From NCBI GenBank assembly GCA_028714635.1, contig JAQTLZ010000006.1:1-57249 (forward strand): DNA of 57,249 nucleotides, written 5' to 3'. The position numbers and the translations under genes are program-made. The notes below the pieces were generated by a model that worked only from the letters and a program-made list of their open reading frames with translations, was not told where the DNA came from and searched no databases. Shown here one piece after another: positions 31,952 through 39,244 of this stretch; position 1 is the stretch's first letter; every line of letters starts with the position of its first letter. The DNA comes from Candidatus Paceibacterota bacterium (GTDB lineage: Bacteria; Patescibacteriota; Minisyncoccia; Phycocordibacterales; JAQTLZ01).

Positions 31952-32203
31952 ATGGGAATCATTCTTTGGATTATCTTCGGTGCATTAGTTGGTTGGATCG
32001 CTTCAATGATTATGAAAACAAACGCAGAGCAAGGCGCGGTACTTAACATCGTTGTAGGCATTATCGGTGCGGTACTTGGCGGATGGATCATGAGTTTCTT
32101 GGGCCAAGGCGGAGTAAGCGGCTTCAATTTGTATAGCTTTATAGTCGCCATTATCGGCGCAGTCGTGCTTATTGCAATTGTAAAAGCAGTACGTCGGACA
32201 TAA
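31952..32203 (+). CDS. GlsB/YeaQ/YmgE-family stress-response membrane protein
   Basis: 83 residues with three membrane helices rich in Gly, the hallmark of the transglycosylase-associated (YmgE) family: IIFGALVGWIASMIM at the start, VVGIIGAVLGGWIMSFL in the middle, and FIVAIIGAVVLIAIV at the end. Family members are induced by general or envelope stress; the molecular role is unknown. The gene is flanked by yggT and a small secreted protein with the same leader type. Confidence 0.88.
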   Translation: MGIILWIIFGALVGWIASMIMKTNAEQGAVLNIVVGIIGAVLGGWIMSFLGQGGVSGFNLYSFIVAIIGAVVLIAIVKAVRRT

Positions 32204-32273
32204 GGCAAGCAGAGAAAACACTGTAATATCGGCCTCTGCCGGACGTCATCTATGGCAGAGATAATACGTAGGA

Positions 32274-32318
32274 GGTCGACCTATTAGATCCATTAACAAA
32301 TAATCGCAAGTAAATATC
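32274..32318 (+). promoter_or_regulatory. RGTCGA leader of the 81-residue secreted protein gene
   Basis: GGTCGA (32274-32279) lies 45 nt before the ATG at 32319, followed by CTATTAGATCCATTAAC. GATAAT (32260-32265) is placed 8 nt upstream as a likely -10 box. A CTCTGCC/GGCAGAG inverted repeat lies just before that. Confidence 0.55.
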
Positions 32319-32564
32319 ATGAAAAAAATAAATCTTCTCAAGGCTGGAGCGACTGCGATGACCGTGCTTGCTGTAGCCTTTCCAGTTTTCGCGTCCGCAG
32401 CAACATATGCGTATGTGAACCAGGCCGGCGAAGTTAGCACTGTTACTGCAGCAGATCCTTGGACAGCAATACAGATGGCACCGAACATCGATGAACATAG
32501 CGGAGTTATGCTTCTTGTAAATCCAGCTGACGGCCTTGTTGGCGACAGAGTAACTGTCTCCTAA
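32319..32564 (+). CDS. Small secreted protein, unknown function
   Basis: 81 residues. A clear Sec signal peptide (KKINLLKAG, then TAMTVLAVAFPVFASAA) is cleaved after ASA near residue 27. The mature part is only about 54 residues, with ATYAYVNQAGEVSTVTA and ending LVGDRVTVS. There are no Cys residues. I recognise no family. It has its own RGTCGA leader and a strong long-stem terminator, so it is an independent and probably well-expressed unit. Confidence 0.75.
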   Translation: MKKINLLKAGATAMTVLAVAFPVFASAATYAYVNQAGEVSTVTAADPWTAIQMAPNIDEHSGVMLLVNPADGLVGDRVTVS

Positions 32565-32591
32565 CTTTCTCACACATTCGGAAGTAAAATG

Positions 32592-32631
32592 AAAAAATAA
32601 AATCATCTCCTACGAGATGATTTTATTTTTT
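32592..32631 (+). terminator. Long-stem intrinsic terminator
   Basis: The arms 32592-32609 and 32614-32631 are perfect 18-bp inverted copies around CTAC, ending in ATTTTTT. The A-rich 5' side would also terminate transcription from the opposite direction. Confidence 0.88.
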
Positions 32632-32744
32632 ACGGGCGTGATTTTTCAAAAATTTCAGCCGTTTGAAAAGAGCACATTTCTGAAAAAACGCTTGTAATGG
32701 GCTCTCGTTTGAAACGACTTCTTTATAGAGAATAGTAATGGAAA

Positions 32745-32782
32745 GGTCGAGCCTTTCTTATCAACTTAATTAATATAATAGT
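32745..32782 (+). promoter_or_regulatory. RGTCGA leader of the peptidoglycan-binding protein gene
   Basis: GGTCGA (32745-32750) lies 38 nt before the ATG at 32783, followed by TTATCAACTTAATTAATA. Upstream, TTGAAA (32709-32714), 16 bp and AATAGT (32731-32736) make a plausible promoter. GAAAGG/CCTTTC flanks the motif as a small hairpin. Confidence 0.55.
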
Positions 32783-33439
32783 ATGGCTAACAATAAACGT
32801 TTCTCAAAAATTGCATCCGGTCTCTTTATGGGAACGGCTGTAGTAGCGGCACTTCTTTTGGTTTCGCCGGGAGGCGCGAGTGCTGCAACACTGAATCGCC
32901 AACTACAGCTCGGAATGTCGGGAGCGGATGTTTCAGCGCTTCAAGCCTTCCTAGCAGGACTTCCAGGCGTCTATCCGCAAGGCCTCGTTACAGGCTACTT
33001 CGGACCGCTTACAAAAGCTGCAGTTACTAATTTCCAGATTCGAAATGGTATTCCAGGAGTCGGCCGTGTCGGACCTCTCACATTAGCAGTTCTTAATGTA
33101 CAGATGAATGGCAATGTGGGAAGCGAAGCTCCAGTCATCGGACCATTAAGTGTAGACGTGGGACGAACCACAACAAGCATAAGTTGGAATACGAGAAATA
33201 ATACTTCCGCGATACTTTACTACGACACTCATCCTATCGCCATGGTAGAAGCGAGTGCGACAAGAGGAGTGAGTGTTGGAGGCTCAAGTCTTTTGGTAAA
33301 CAATGATTTGAGGGCATCCCACAGTGCAAACTTGAGCGGACTCGATTCAAATACAACCTACTACTTCGTTGTCTACGTACGAGATGCCTTTGGTAACGAA
33401 AATATCACATTACCTGCAACTTTCCGAACTACAAACTAA
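32783..33439 (+). CDS. Secreted peptidoglycan-binding protein with a C-terminal FN3-like domain
   Basis: 218 residues. A signal peptide (IASGLFMGTAVVAALLLVSP, cleaved near ASA, residue 34) is followed by a PG_binding_1 domain (about 38-110): LQLGMSGADVSALQAFLAG, GYFGPLTKAAVTNFQ and GRVGPLTLAVLN. The C-terminal half is a beta-sandwich with the fibronectin/phosphatase-N-terminal look (TTSISWNTRNNTSAILYY, then SGLDSNTTYYFVVYVRDAFG). It should bind the cell wall and present the FN3-like domain outside. Confidence 0.88.
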   Translation: MANNKRFSKIASGLFMGTAVVAALLLVSPGGASAATLNRQLQLGMSGADVSALQAFLAGLPGVYPQGLVTGYFGPLTKAAVTNFQIRNGIPGVGRVGPLTLAVLNVQMNGNVGSEAPVIGPLSVDVGRTTTSISWNTRNNTSAILYYDTHPIAMVEASATRGVSVGGSSLLVNNDLRASHSANLSGLDSNTTYYFVVYVRDAFGNENITLPATFRTTN

Positions 33440-33452
33440 GGGAAATTACAGG

Positions 33453-33485
33453 AGAGAAAAGCCACAGAAACGTGGCTTTTCCTCT
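33453..33485 (+). terminator. Intrinsic terminator
   Basis: GAAAAGCCAC (33456-33465) pairs with GTGGCTTTTC (33472-33481) around AGAAAC, with a C/T-rich tail. It follows the peptidoglycan-binding protein stop by 14 bp. Confidence 0.75.
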
Positions 33486-33581
33486 TGTTATTTCTCAACA
33501 ATTTGTTGTTTAAATCCGCAAGATGCGATACTGTAAAAAGGACAGAACAGTAAGAAATTGACCTCTTATCCGCCAGAAGCT

Positions 33582-34073
33582 ATGGAGAAAGAAAAATTGA
33601 GAAAAGAATTCGGGGATCTCTATGAGGCTTATGCCGACGCGCTATTTCGCTACTGTTTCTTTAAAACAGGAGATCGCGAGCTCGCCAAGGATATGCTCCA
33701 GGATATATGCCTAAAAGCGTGGGTATATATGCAAGATCACACTATCGTCTTGGGCAGGCCATTTCTCTACCGATTAGCCCGAAATACCGTGATTGACTGG
33801 TATCGAAAGAAAAAAACTTCATCGCTCGACAATCTCCTAGAGCAGGGATTCGAACCCGAAGATAAGAAAGCCGATACGAGCGCATTTGCTGAAAAAGAAC
33901 AGCTTATGAAAATGCTCGGCAAGCTCGAGAACGAGGATCAAGAAATTCTCATTCTACGTTTCGTGGAAGACCTCTCTCCAAAAGAAATCGCTGAAGTTCT
34001 GAATGAAAGAGAAAATACCATTTCTGTAAGAGTTCACCGAGCGCTTGGCCGTTTGCGCGAAATAAGTAAATAA
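33582..34073 (+). CDS. ECF-type RNA polymerase sigma factor (paralogue 2)
   Basis: 163 residues from the ATG at 33582; an in-frame TTG at 33558 would add eight residues. The sigma-2 core is ELAKDMLQDICLKAWVYM, then YRKKKTSSLDNLLEQG shared with paralogue 1, and the sigma-4 HTH is PKEIAEVLNERENTISVRVHR. The DUF5667-type membrane protein 10 bp downstream is its likely anti-sigma factor. The pair sits inside the cluster of secreted FN3/PGB proteins, which makes them its likely regulon (inference). Confidence 0.9.
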   Translation: MEKEKLRKEFGDLYEAYADALFRYCFFKTGDRELAKDMLQDICLKAWVYMQDHTIVLGRPFLYRLARNTVIDWYRKKKTSSLDNLLEQGFEPEDKKADTSAFAEKEQLMKMLGKLENEDQEILILRFVEDLSPKEIAEVLNERENTISVRVHRALGRLREISK

Positions 34074-34083
34074 TATTTGAAAT

Positions 34084-34839
34084 ATGGACCAAAAAATGCA
34101 AAAAATAATAGAGAGAATGCGGGAAGTGAAACTCTCCCCCTCTGAAAAAGCTTCTTTGAAAGCATCGCTTTTCAAAGAAATTGATTCGAAAAGCGCGCTT
34201 TTCGTGCCGGCGCCGGTCTCGTCGCCTTATTTTGCTTGGTTTCATTTTTCAAAGAAACACTTTGAATTTGTGCTCGCCTCTGTTCTTATTCTTGTGCTCT
34301 TTGGAGGCGGAGTTGCATTCGCCGCAAATCAATCCATCCCAGGCGACATCCTCTACCCCGTTAAAACAAAGGTGAACGAAAAAGTAGCGCGGTTTTTCCA
34401 TAAAACTTCCCTTACTTCGGAAGCCCTCTTTGAAACTAACCTCATGGAAGAGCGTTTAAATGAAGCGGAGAAACTTTCTGATTCAAAAAAACTTGAAGGA
34501 TCGATAAAGGAGGAAGTGAGAAAAGACGTATCAGAACAGACAGATCGGGCTTTTAAAGCCGAGAGCGCTTTGGATAAGGAAAAGAAAAATAAAGATGATA
34601 ATAAAGTATCTCTCATAATTCCAACAGCAACGCCAAAAAACTTTGGCAATAGTAATGGGGAAGAAAATAATGAGAAGCTAAAATCATCTCCATCTCCAAG
34701 GAACAACGGAGCCCAAGAAAATGCAGAGGAAAACCGAAATAACACTATTCAAAAAGTCGTTGAAAAGCACCAGAAAATCCTTGAGGAATTGAGATTGAAC
34801 CCTGGAGAATCTCACGGAGAGAAGAACGAAAAAGAATAG
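34084..34839 (+). CDS. DUF5667-like membrane protein, probable anti-sigma factor
   Basis: 251 residues. A cytosolic N-terminal part of about 55 residues, which could clamp a sigma factor, is followed by one membrane helix (about 60-80, FEFVLASVLILVLFGGGVAF). Directly after it comes the family hallmark ANQSIPGDILYPVKTKVNE. The extracellular part is charged and coiled-coil-like, then a low-complexity Asn/Glu/Pro tail. It follows the ECF gene by 10 bp in the same direction. RseP-type cleavage (gene at 9565) could release the sigma factor, which is an inference. Confidence 0.78.
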   Translation: MDQKMQKIIERMREVKLSPSEKASLKASLFKEIDSKSALFVPAPVSSPYFAWFHFSKKHFEFVLASVLILVLFGGGVAFAANQSIPGDILYPVKTKVNEKVARFFHKTSLTSEALFETNLMEERLNEAEKLSDSKKLEGSIKEEVRKDVSEQTDRAFKAESALDKEKKNKDDNKVSLIIPTATPKNFGNSNGEENNEKLKSSPSPRNNGAQENAEENRNNTIQKVVEKHQKILEELRLNPGESHGEKNEKE

Positions 34840-34892
34840 AAAATACAGCCAAAATGCCCCGATACAATCGGGGCATTTTGGCTGTATTTTCT
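34838..34892 (+). terminator. Perfect 26-bp-stem terminator
   Basis: The arms 34838-34863 and 34867-34892 are exact inverted copies around the loop ACA, with a GC core (TGCCCCGAT/ATCGGGGCA) and outer A/T arms. The left arm begins within the stop region of the anti-sigma gene. It is unusually long for an intrinsic terminator and would work in both directions. Confidence 0.88.
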
Positions 34893-34971
34893 GGTAACAA
34901 TCCCCTTTCCGGTTCGCCACAATATGAGTAAAGGCCGAACATTACAAGCATTAACTTATTCAACGACAAAA

Positions 34972-36030
34972 ATGAAAAAAATAACCCTTAAAACGTTAGC
35001 ATTTGTCACCACCCTGTTTCTGGCGTTAAGCACCTTTACACCAGCGTTCGTTGGTGCGGAAAATGCTAATAGTCATGGCTTCTTTGGACTCCATCTTTCT
35101 TCACAAATAAAAAGCGAAGATAATGAAGCTTCAATCAAAGCGGACTCGCACGCTTCAGTACACGCAGACGCAGATGATGAAGATGAAGATGGTGAAGACG
35201 AGGATAAAGAAGAGGGTAATCATGGACTTGATCGCATAAGAGAACTTCTTGAAAATGGCGCGGGCAAATCAGGAAAGATTCCTCGCGGGCTTCTTCATGC
35301 CCCAGGCATCCTAAAGAAACTTGCAGGCGACCATGAACCAACCCCTACGCCTTCGCCAACAACATCGCCTAGTCCAACACCTTCACCAAGCCCAACAACA
35401 ACACCTAGTCCAACACCGACGCCAACGCCTGATGCGACTGCTCCAACAATCGTCGGACCATTCGCATTCAGCATGGCTACAAATACGGGCAGAGTGCTCT
35501 TCTTCACCAATGAAGCAGCGAGCGCTAAGGTGTACTACAGCACTACTTCGCCGGTTGTAGCGACTTCAACAACACCGTCAGTAAGCTCTGCAGGTTTGAC
35601 CCGCTTCCATCATCTGGAAGTTGCAGGTCTCACAGCAGGAACTACTTACTACTATGTAGTAACGGCAACTGATGCTTCGGGAAATACTGCTACGTCCGGT
35701 GAACATTCCTTCACCACACGGGAAGCCCCCGATGTAACAGCTCCGGTTGTCTCAAGTGTATCGGCTACCGCCACTGCTTCGACAACAGCAGAGGTTACGT
35801 GGACAACAAATGAATCGGCAACAAGCGTTGTCTTTTATTCGACAGCGACACCAGTTACTGACGCATCGACCACCCCAAAGGTCTCATCAGGGCTTCTGGT
35901 AGAAAATCATGACATGGTATTAACTGGCCTCACCGCATCCACAACGTATCACTACTTTGTACGATCACGAGATGCTTCCGGTAATGTCACGTCATCAAGC
36001 GAATCTAGCTTCACTACGCCTTCAATCTAA
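34972..36030 (+). CDS. Secreted protein with two FN3-like domains and an acidic/Pro-Thr linker
   Basis: 352 residues from the ATG at 34972 (MKKITLKTLAFVTT). The signal peptide is cleaved near VGA (about residue 28). An acidic stretch (DADDEDEDGEDEDKEEG, about 65-82) and a linker of Pro-Thr/Pro-Ser repeats (about 125-158) follow, then two beta-sandwich repeats, each ending in the same way: LTAGTTYYYVVTATDASGN and LTASTTYHYFVRSRDASGN. There is no sortase or membrane anchor at the C-terminus. It is likely an exported adhesin or structural surface protein. Confidence 0.85.
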   Translation: MKKITLKTLAFVTTLFLALSTFTPAFVGAENANSHGFFGLHLSSQIKSEDNEASIKADSHASVHADADDEDEDGEDEDKEEGNHGLDRIRELLENGAGKSGKIPRGLLHAPGILKKLAGDHEPTPTPSPTTSPSPTPSPSPTTTPSPTPTPTPDATAPTIVGPFAFSMATNTGRVLFFTNEAASAKVYYSTTSPVVATSTTPSVSSAGLTRFHHLEVAGLTAGTTYYYVVTATDASGNTATSGEHSFTTREAPDVTAPVVSSVSATATASTTAEVTWTTNESATSVVFYSTATPVTDASTTPKVSSGLLVENHDMVLTGLTASTTYHYFVRSRDASGNVTSSSESSFTTPSI

Positions 36031-36061
36031 CTAATTGAAACTAGTGGGCACAAGTTAAGAC

Positions 36062-36103
36062 GAACAAAATAAATACCGCCGGAAGGCGGTATTTATTTTG
36101 TTC
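36062..36103 (+). terminator. Perfect 19-bp-stem terminator
   Basis: Arms 36062-36080 and 36085-36103 are exact inverted copies around GGAA, with core TACCGCC/GGCGGTA and an A/T-rich outer stem ending TTTATTTTGTTC. Confidence 0.88.
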
Positions 36104-36174
36104 AGTGATAAGAAAAACTGTAATTTCTTAGCCGTAAATACGTCTTCAAGTGCATATAAGCTAACGCAAATATT

Positions 36175-37254
36175 ATGAAAGCTACATCTATAATTATAGG
36201 AGTTATTGCAGTTCTCGTGATCGGCGGTTTGATTTATGTGGGAAGCCAGAATACCAGCACAACGCCACTCAATGGCTCGCCAACTCCCCTAACGACTAGC
36301 ACTGAATCTCCGGTTTCAAATCAACCGGGAAATCCGGCAGTAACCACAAGCACAACAGTGTTCCCTACAGATACGACAGCAATTGTGACAGGTACAGTAG
36401 TTCCCAACGGTTCCTTCACCAGTTTCTGGTTTGAATACGGTCTCACATCGAATCTGGGAAATAAAACAACAAACCAAGTGCTAGGCTCCGGATACGTTGC
36501 GATTACAGCTCCCAATTACATTACCGGCCTAACAAAAGATACGACTTATTACTACCGCCTCGTAGCCCAAAATGAATTCGGTACCGTCACTGGTACAACT
36601 TATTCGTTCCAAACTACGCACGGAAATCCTCCGCCAGTTGGAAGCGCTCCTGGAACTAAGACACTCGTTGCAACAGGAATATCAAGAAATACCGCAAATC
36701 TTAATGGAGAAGTTACTCCAAACAGAGCCTCGACGCAGTATTGGTTTGAGTATGGAAAGACCGCAAACCTCGGCAACACAAGCGCCTTCGTGAATGCGGG
36801 AGACGGCACAGCAAAAGTTTCCGCTTCAATATCACTTACCGATCTTCTCCCCCTTACCACTTACTACTTCCGCATCAATGCCCAGAACCAATTCGGCACA
36901 GTAAACGGCGCGATCGTGAACTTCAAGACTCTTGGACCGGCAAGCCCGTCTGAACCGACAGCGACAACTCGAGCCGCTACAGGTGTTACATCCAGCAGAG
37001 CGACGCTCCAAGGCACAGTGAATCCAAGTGGTTTAGATACCACGTATTGGTTTGAATACAGCACTGATTCTCTATTAGGTTCTGTACTTATCCAAACAAC
37101 AGATAGCGCGACGATAACTGCAGGTACAAATGCAGTGCCGGTAACGGCCGACATTTCCGGACTCCCGGGAGCGACTACGTATTACTTCCGAATCGCAGCG
37201 CAAAACAGCGAGGGTACTGTTCGGGGAGATCGAATGACATTCAAAACGAAATAA
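36175..37254 (+). CDS. Membrane-anchored protein with three FN3-like repeats
   Basis: 359 residues. An N-terminal hydrophobic helix (about 5-23, IIIGVIAVLVIGGLIYVG) without a clear cleavage site suggests an anchor. A Thr/Ser/Pro linker leads to three repeats of about 95 residues with the same core: FWFEYGLTSNLGNKT, YWFEYGKTANLGNTS and YWFEYSTDSLLGSV, each ending in TTYYYRLVAQNEFG-like strands. The repeats are internal duplications. The gene stands between two long-stem terminators, so it is a separate transcript in the surface-protein cluster. Confidence 0.83.
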   Translation: MKATSIIIGVIAVLVIGGLIYVGSQNTSTTPLNGSPTPLTTSTESPVSNQPGNPAVTTSTTVFPTDTTAIVTGTVVPNGSFTSFWFEYGLTSNLGNKTTNQVLGSGYVAITAPNYITGLTKDTTYYYRLVAQNEFGTVTGTTYSFQTTHGNPPPVGSAPGTKTLVATGISRNTANLNGEVTPNRASTQYWFEYGKTANLGNTSAFVNAGDGTAKVSASISLTDLLPLTTYYFRINAQNQFGTVNGAIVNFKTLGPASPSEPTATTRAATGVTSSRATLQGTVNPSGLDTTYWFEYSTDSLLGSVLIQTTDSATITAGTNAVPVTADISGLPGATTYYFRIAAQNSEGTVRGDRMTFKTK

Positions 37255-37265
37255 GAAAAAACCAG

Positions 37266-37309
37266 AAATGAAAAAAATGCTCTCGATGTCGAGAGCATTT
37301 TTTTCATTT
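37266..37309 (+). terminator. 21-bp-stem terminator
   Basis: Arms 37266-37286 and 37289-37309 are inverted copies with a two-base turn at the tip; the core is ATGCTCTCGA/TCGAGAGCAT and the tail TTTTTTTCATTTT. From 37310 to 37490 I see no gene: the segment is C/T-rich on the plus strand with loosely repeated CATCTT words. Confidence 0.85.
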
Positions 37310-37490
37310 TCACATCCTCAATTTCCTCACATCTTCGATCATCTTTCTCATACGGTCTGACATCTTATAATGACTTTCTCCCCTCATATCTTTTGCCCCA
37401 TTGCCCTCTTTCTTGTATTTTCTATCCTTATTTACTGATATCTTGTGTCCTGATGATTTCATAAGTATTTGTATGAATCTCCTACTGGTA

Positions 37491-37706
37491 CTAATATGTT
37501 GTACCGGTAGAAGCTGGTGCATTTGTAGGCAATGAGACATTTACGTTTATACCATTTGAGGGTTGTGCAGTCTGACTGCCTCGCAAAGCCGGAAGGCCGT
37601 AGACAAAGAAAAGCACGATCACTATGATCGCGATGAGAACACCGAGAATGATTCCAAGTCCTGAGTCTTCGCTAGAATTTCCTGGAGTATTAATTATTGT
37701 TGACAT
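37491..37706 (-). CDS. Small single-pass membrane protein
   Basis: 71 residues. A short polar start (MSTIINTPGNSSEDSG) is followed by one strong membrane helix (about 17-38, LGIILGVLIAIIVIVLFFVYG), then an extracellular tail rich in Asn, Ser, Pro and Thr ending in ASTGTTY. There is no recognised family. The leader contains AGTCGA 36 nt before the ATG, placing it in the same set as yggT, glsB and the DUF378 gene. Confidence 0.7.
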   Translation of the reverse strand: MSTIINTPGNSSEDSGLGIILGVLIAIIVIVLFFVYGLPALRGSQTAQPSNGINVNVSLPTNAPASTGTTY

Positions 37707-37758
37707 TTTATTTCAAAGAATTAGCTAATGATAATTCGACTCGCTTATTATGACGAGC
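37707..37758 (-). promoter_or_regulatory. RGTCGA leader of the 71-residue membrane protein gene
   Basis: On the minus strand CATAAT (37748-37753) could be the -10 box; then AGTCGA (37736-37741) followed by ATTATCATTAGCTAATTC and the ATG at 37706. The spacing from motif to ATG is 36 nt. Confidence 0.5.
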
Positions 37759-37926
37759 GGATGGATGATTTGTTACATACAAAAGAGTAATCTTTCATTG
37801 TTTTACGCGTCTTCAATAGCATATGGGGTGTTTTTTGTCCCATTCTTGTTGACTTCGGGTGTATTTAATAGAAAATGGGTATAAGGTTGCCACGCTTTTT
37901 ATCCGCAAATAATTCACGCCTCATTT

Positions 37927-39108
37927 ATGAAAAAAAGTTCCTCATTATTTAGTTCGTTCGCAGAGGTGATTCTCACTGCATCTCTCCTCTTTACGGCCTG
38001 TATTCCGTCCATGACTCTCGCCCAAACACCAGCGAATTTCTGTTTTACTTTCACGCGAGATCTCGGAATAAGCAAGCCATTGAGTCTGCAAGAGGCGGGA
38101 GCACTCAAAGAAATTCTTACGAACGAAGGCCTTTGGAACACCAGTTCTCCTATCGCCACATACAATAGCGCAGTCGCTCTGGCAGTATCCAGATTTCAAG
38201 AGAAATACGCGTCACAAATTCTCACACCGAACCGCCTCTCGCGCGGCACAGGCTTTGTCGGTCCTTCAACGCGGACAAAACTAAACGCGTTGTACGGATG
38301 CGGTACTTCTTCAAATACAAATATTCCTTGCGGACAGGGTGCTTTATTCAACACCCTGACCGGAGCACCTTGTTCCTCAACAATTTCTCCTATCAGTGGC
38401 TGTTTCCCCGGCGCACTCTTTAGCATCCTAACGGGCGAATCATGCAGTGTGAAATTGCCAGAGGGTTGCACGTCGTCGGCAGGTTACAGCGTCACAACAG
38501 GCGTTCAGTGTACTCCCCAACCTGTTACTCCTCTGCCCGCGGGATGTTCTTCAACGAACGGCTTTAGCGTAACGACCGGAATCTCTTGCGGTGTAGAAGC
38601 GCCTGGTTCAACACCAACTCCAACACCGCCACCTCCAGTTGTGGCAAGTCATGCATCCACAACGCTCGTAGTATCGCTTGTCCCGCTTCTTTCTGGTGGA
38701 GTGGTACACGCAGGCAAAACTGTACCGATCTCTTATCTTCAAATTACCAATGTGGGAAAAGAGCTTGCAATTCTTAGAGGATTTTGGGTACAACAAAATG
38801 GCACTGCTCCGACTCAATCAATCATCGGACTTTCAACTGTGGACGATAAAGGGGGCTCGCGGGGTATCGCTGGTGGCGCAGAAGGTTTAAGTCCTTTTAA
38901 AACTGATGGCTCAGCTTTTGCTCCGACAGATGCAACTTTTGCACCGGGCCAAATGCGTCTCTTCACTATTAAAGCAATCCTCACGAGCAATGTTACTCCT
39001 TATATCGGAACACAACTCAAAATCGATGTTACATCGATTGATACAAATGCAACAGCAGTATCGGGACAATTCCCTATTCACGGAACAACTTGGACGATTG
39101 CAAAATAG
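37927..39108 (+). CDS. Secreted protein: peptidoglycan-binding domain plus Cys-bounded short repeats
   Basis: 393 residues. A signal peptide (about 1-33, ending SMTLAQ) is followed by a PG_binding_1 domain (about 40-125; SRFQEKYASQILTP, then GFVGPSTRTKLNALYGC). Next come four to five units of about 28 residues that each open and close with Cys, for example CFPGALFSILTGESC, GCTSSAGYSVTTGVQC and GCSSTNGFSVTTGISC. A Pro-Thr linker leads to a C-terminal beta-domain (VVHAGKTVPISYLQITNVGK). Cys pairing would require an oxidised exterior. It is likely a wall-attached surface protein. Confidence 0.85.
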   Translation: MKKSSSLFSSFAEVILTASLLFTACIPSMTLAQTPANFCFTFTRDLGISKPLSLQEAGALKEILTNEGLWNTSSPIATYNSAVALAVSRFQEKYASQILTPNRLSRGTGFVGPSTRTKLNALYGCGTSSNTNIPCGQGALFNTLTGAPCSSTISPISGCFPGALFSILTGESCSVKLPEGCTSSAGYSVTTGVQCTPQPVTPLPAGCSSTNGFSVTTGISCGVEAPGSTPTPTPPPPVVASHASTTLVVSLVPLLSGGVVHAGKTVPISYLQITNVGKELAILRGFWVQQNGTAPTQSIIGLSTVDDKGGSRGIAGGAEGLSPFKTDGSAFAPTDATFAPGQMRLFTIKAILTSNVTPYIGTQLKIDVTSIDTNATAVSGQFPIHGTTWTIAK

Positions 39109-39177
39109 GCGGCCTCACGAATCATGAGTTTACTTTTTCTTTAAAAGTTGTACTATTCGCTTCGGCACAAAAGTAAT

Positions 39178-39222
39178 CAGGAAAGCTTCGGAAAACTGTT
39201 TTCCAAGCCCGATTCCTGATGT
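39178..39222 (+). promoter_or_regulatory. Nested hairpin in the leader of the 39245 gene
   Basis: ATCAGGAA/TTCCTGAT encloses GCTT-C-GGAAAA / TTTTCC-AAGC around CTG. It lies between a TTGTAC hexamer (39148-39153) and the strong Shine-Dalgarno GAGGAGGACGAC before the ATG. It could stabilise the 5' end of the mRNA or be a sensor; nothing distinguishes these. Confidence 0.45.
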
Positions 39223-39244
39223 TGAAAAAAGTGAGGAGGACGAC

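Noticed and set aside
37310-37540. A 76-codon minus-strand frame after the FN3 gene
   Set aside because: It overlaps the start of the 71-residue membrane protein, is composed of loosely repeated words, and shows no domain or signal. Treated as non-coding.
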